A DNA stretch of 8,491 nucleotides, taken from NCBI GenBank assembly GCA_937907405.1, contig CALCIC010000178.1, positions 1 to 8,491 of the forward strand. The letters run 5' to 3'. The notes under the pieces were generated by a model. It saw nothing but the letters and a program-made list of their open reading frames with translations, had not been told where the DNA came from and ran no database searches. Below, piece after piece: positions 5,976 to 8,491 of the stretch (position 1 is the first letter of the stretch; each line of letters starts with the position of its first letter). Made by a program: the position numbers and the translations under genes. The DNA comes from an uncultured Isosphaeraceae bacterium. GTDB lineage: Bacteria; Planctomycetota; Planctomycetia; Isosphaerales; Isosphaeraceae.

Positions 5976-7142
5976 ATGTCCACCGATCTCCGCGCGTCGA
6001 TCTGGTTCGGCCTGACACTCGTCGCGTCGTCGTTCTTGCTGAGCGTCGGCTTCTGCGCGGCGCTCCGCCGGATGGCGCCGCGGTGGGGGCTGCTCGACCG
6101 TCCCGGGGGGCACAAGGGGCACAGCGCGCCGACTCCCCTGGGGGGGGGCGTCGCCATCTGGCTGGCGATCATGATCGTGCTGTCCGGCTGCGGGCTGCTC
6201 GTCCTCTTCGGAGCCGATCGACTCCCCGAGGCGATCGCCATGCACGCGGGAGGGCTTCGCCAGCGCGCGGGCGCATTGGGTTGGATCGTCGGCATGAGCT
6301 CGGTCATGACGGCGATGGGGTTCATCGACGATCGCAAGAACCTTCACTGGAAGCCGAGGCTTGCGATCCAGTTCGCCTGCGCGGCGGCGGTGGCGGCCTT
6401 CGGGGCGCGGATCACGCTGTTCGGGCCGTTCACTCATCCCCTGCTGGGGGGCGCGGTCACGGTCCTCTGGATCGTCGCTTTGACCAACGCGTTCAACATG
6501 CTGGACAACATGGACGGTCTCGCCGCGAGCGTCGGCCTGATCGCGGCGCTGATGTTCGGCGCGGCGCAGGCCGCGGTGGGGGGCCGGTTCGCGCCGGCGG
6601 TCTTGCTGATCGTCGTCGGCGCGCTCGCGGGGTTCCTGGTCCACAACCACGCCCCGGCCCGGCTGTTCATGGGGGACGCCGGCAGCAACTTTCTGGGGTT
6701 CTTGCTCGGCTCGCTGACGGTCGCGGGAAGCTTCTTCCAAGAAGGCGCCGCCTCGCCGTTGAGCGTGCTGGCGCCGCTTCTGGTGATGGCCGTGCCGCTG
6801 TACGACATGACCTCGGTGATCTTGATTCGGCTGAGCGAGGGGCGGAGTCCGTTCAAGGGGGATCGTCGGCATTTCTCGCATCGCCTGGTGGCGCGCGGCT
6901 TGACGCCGCCGCAGGCGGTCTGGACGATTGACCTGGTGACGTTGGCGTGCGGCCTCGGGGCGCTTCTCCTCCATCGGCTCGACGTCTGGGGGGCGGGCCT
7001 CGTGCTGGCCCAGACCGGCTGCCTGCTGGGGGTCGTCGCCATCCTGGAACTTTCAGGGAACAGATCGGAGCAGACTCTTGGCGAGGCGAGGCGCGAGACC
7101 GCCGAAGCTGTCGAACGAGCAGCGGGGCGGCAGTCGGACTGA
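5976..7142 (+). CDS. WecA/TagO-type undecaprenyl-phosphate sugar-1-phosphate transferase (MraY superfamily)
   Basis: This polytopic membrane enzyme (388 residues, about ten or eleven hydrophobic segments) should move a sugar-1-phosphate, typically GlcNAc-1-P from UDP-GlcNAc, onto undecaprenyl phosphate at the inner face of the membrane. That is the first step of a lipid-linked surface glycan. All family signatures are visible: DRPGGHKGHSAPTPLGGG at 41-58, the metal-binding DD at 118-119 (FIDDRKN), NAFNMLDNMDGLA at 171-183, FMGDAGSN at 231-238, and the cytoplasmic DRRHFSHRL loop at 296-304 that marks the WecA/TagO branch rather than MraY itself. The first motif has H46-K47 where many relatives have R-K. 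Start ATG 5976 has AAGGA five bases upstream. A run of nine G (6140-6148) lies in the GGG of the first motif; the frame is intact. The C-terminal tail (GEARRETAEAVERAAG) is soluble and overlaps the start of the ligase-like gene. Substrate choice cannot be read from sequence alone. Confidence 0.92.
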   Translation: MSTDLRASIWFGLTLVASSFLLSVGFCAALRRMAPRWGLLDRPGGHKGHSAPTPLGGGVAIWLAIMIVLSGCGLLVLFGADRLPEAIAMHAGGLRQRAGALGWIVGMSSVMTAMGFIDDRKNLHWKPRLAIQFACAAAVAAFGARITLFGPFTHPLLGGAVTVLWIVALTNAFNMLDNMDGLAASVGLIAALMFGAAQAAVGGRFAPAVLLIVVGALAGFLVHNHAPARLFMGDAGSNFLGFLLGSLTVAGSFFQEGAASPLSVLAPLLVMAVPLYDMTSVILIRLSEGRSPFKGDRRHFSHRLVARGLTPPQAVWTIDLVTLACGLGALLLHRLDVWGAGLVLAQTGCLLGVVAILELSGNRSEQTLGEARRETAEAVERAAGRQSD

Positions 7143-8491
7143 GAGTCCGGCGAGTCGGTGGGACGAGCACGACGACGAGGAGGCGGCCTTTCGACTGGCC
7201 GAACGAACCCGGCGGCTGGCTCTCGGCCTGCTCGCGGCCCTGGTCGTCGCGCGCGCGTTCTGGCCCAGCGAGCCCGACCTGAAGGCCGGCGCGGGGACGG
7301 GCCTGGTCTGGATCGCCGTGCTCTTCCTGGTCGGCGGAATGGCCCTCCTGCCCTCGCTGGTCGCCGGCCGATTCCACTTCCGGTGGGCGCCGACCGACGC
7401 CGCCGTCCTCGTCCTCACCGCGCTCGTCGCGATCAGCGCGCGGCGCGGCGTCGACTGGCGGATCGCGATCAACCTCGCCTGGGAATGGGTCGCCGTCGGG
7501 CTGGTCTACATCCTGTTCCGCAACTTGCCGAAATCGCGCGCGGAGTCGAGCGCGCTGGCGGCGGCCGCCGCGGCCACCGCCGTCGCCGTCTCGGCCTACG
7601 GGCTGTTCCAGGCCGCCGTCGAGCTTCCCGAGCTTCAGGCCGCCTACCGCCGCAACCCCGCGCTCATCCTCGCCCAGATGGGGATCGAGCCGGGCGCCCG
7701 GGCTCAGCAGGCGTTCGAGCAACGGCTGATCGGCTCGAACGACGTCTACTCGACCTTCGCGCTGGCCAATTCGCTCGCCGGCTTTCTGGTCGGGCCGCTC
7801 GTCCTGATCCTGGGATCAGCCCTCCAGAACCTGGCGAGCCCCGGCGACCGAGGCTCACGCTGGGGCTCGCTGGCGACGGCCGCGCCCCCTGCTCTCTTGA
7901 TCCTGGTCTGCCTGATCCTGACCAAGAGTCGAAGCGCCTGGATCGGCCTTCTCGTCGCGACCTTGATCCTCGCCTGGAAGTCGTGGCGCACCCTGCCGCG
8001 TCGCGAGCTTCTCGCCATGATCGCGCTGGGGACGGTCGTCGTCGGCGGCCTGGCGGTCGGGGGAGTAGCGACGAAGCGGCTTGATCCGCAGGTCCTGACG
8101 CAGTCCGGCATGTCGATGCGCTACCGCCTTGAATACTGGCGGGGCGCCTGGGGGGTGATCTCGGAAGGAGCGGCCTCGGCGGCGAAGGCGCTGGGCGCGA
8201 ACTCGTTCTGGGCCGGCGTCGGCCCCGGCAATTTCGGATCGCACTACTTGCTTTACAAGCTGCCGCAATCCAGCGAGGAGATCCAGGACCCGCACAACCT
8301 GTTTCTCGAAGTCTGGGCGACGGCCGGAGTCTGGGCCTTGCTCGCGCTGGCGGTCGCGCTCGGATCGGGGCTCTGGATCTTGCTGAGTCCCCAGGCTGCG
8401 ACGTCCGACGAACCGCCGGGGCGAGCGACCTGGCTGGTGTTCGCGGCGGGATTGGGCTGGGTGGTGGTCCTCTTCGTCGGCGGGATCAACC
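7078..8491 (+). CDS. O-antigen ligase/polymerase-like membrane protein (Wzy_C family), cut by window edge
   Basis: The frame is open from 6940 to the right edge and encodes a polytopic membrane protein with the marks of the O-antigen ligase/Wzy_C family: TKSRSAWIGLL at about 282-292, RLEYWRGAW at 350-358, then GVGPGNFGSHY (380-390) and DPHNLFLEVWATAG (404-417). Such proteins join or polymerise lipid-linked glycans on the outer face of the inner membrane. Hydrophobic segments start near residue 47 (LALGLLAALVV), after a polar, partly acidic N-terminus (WDEHDDEEAA). There is no ATG or GTG start ahead of the first helix. TTG at 7078, with GGAG 7 bases upstream, is the best choice and overlaps the transferase gene by 65 bases. 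A GTG at 7318 would remove the first helix. Lying directly behind a WecA-type transferase supports a surface-polysaccharide role. Whether it is ligase or polymerase cannot be told, and the C-terminus lies outside the window. Confidence 0.88.
   Translation, partial: MARRGARPPKLSNEQRGGSRTESPASRWDEHDDEEAAFRLAERTRRLALGLLAALVVARAFWPSEPDLKAGAGTGLVWIAVLFLVGGMALLPSLVAGRFHFRWAPTDAAVLVLTALVAISARRGVDWRIAINLAWEWVAVGLVYILFRNLPKSRAESSALAAAAAATAVAVSAYGLFQAAVELPELQAAYRRNPALILAQMGIEPGARAQQAFEQRLIGSNDVYSTFALANSLAGFLVGPLVLILGSALQNLASPGDRGSRWGSLATAAPPALLILVCLILTKSRSAWIGLLVATLILAWKSWRTLPRRELLAMIALGTVVVGGLAVGGVATKRLDPQVLTQSGMSMRYRLEYWRGAWGVISEGAASAAKALGANSFWAGVGPGNFGSHYLLYKLPQSSEEIQDPHNLFLEVWATAGVWALLALAVALGSGLWILLSPQAATSDEPPGRATWLVFAAGLGWVVVLFVGGIN

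Noticed and set aside
5898..6974. A minus-strand frame of 358 codons opposite the WecA-like gene
   Set aside because: Highly charged Arg/Asp/Gln/His-rich shadow of a membrane protein gene; every WecA motif is on the plus strand.
7158..8084. A plus-strand frame with a GTG start over the ligase-like region
   Set aside because: Translation is Arg/Gly/Ala/Pro-rich; the neighbouring frame encodes hydrophobic helices and the Wzy_C motifs.

Overview
The window is GC-rich, gene-dense bacterial chromosome with seven protein genes and no RNA genes, insertion sequences, CRISPR arrays or phage genes that I can see. It suggests a planctomycete, probably of the Isosphaeraceae type. The grounds are the very high GC, the codon use, and a CARDB-like protein whose N-terminus resembles the LEPR-XLL motif common in planctomycete exported proteins. 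This placement is an inference from sequence style, not from a marker gene.

Left half (1-3467), all on the minus strand, read from right to left: a CARDB-like, probably exported protein (3467-2328); a strong intrinsic terminator (2259-2224); a YhaM-type OB-fold plus HD-domain 3'-5' exoribonuclease (2190-1189); a 198-bp gap; and an M16 zinc metallopeptidase (990 to the left edge, C-terminal part missing). The terminator separates the CARDB gene from the exoribonuclease gene.

Middle (3468-3905): a divergent intergenic region of about 440 bp between the CARDB gene and proS. It has no convincing gene. It holds the Shine-Dalgarno sites of both flanking genes, an imperfect GC-rich hairpin (3748-3790) and only weak promoter-like hexamers.

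Right half (3906-8491), all on the plus strand and tightly packed: proS (prolyl-tRNA synthetase with an inserted editing domain, GTG start); an 87-residue two-helix membrane protein overlapping the proS stop by ATGA; a WecA/TagO-type polyprenyl-phosphate sugar-1-phosphate transferase; and an O-antigen ligase/polymerase-like membrane protein (Wzy_C family) that seems to start at TTG inside the transferase gene and runs off the right edge. The last two point to building surface polysaccharide on a lipid carrier: the transferase would load the first sugar phosphate, and the ligase-like protein would polymerise the chain or transfer it to its acceptor. proS probably shares their transcript.

I found no clearly new multi-gene system. 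The most open items are the LEPR-like CARDB protein, the small membrane protein coupled to proS, the missing ATG/GTG start of the ligase-like gene, and the hairpin upstream of proS.
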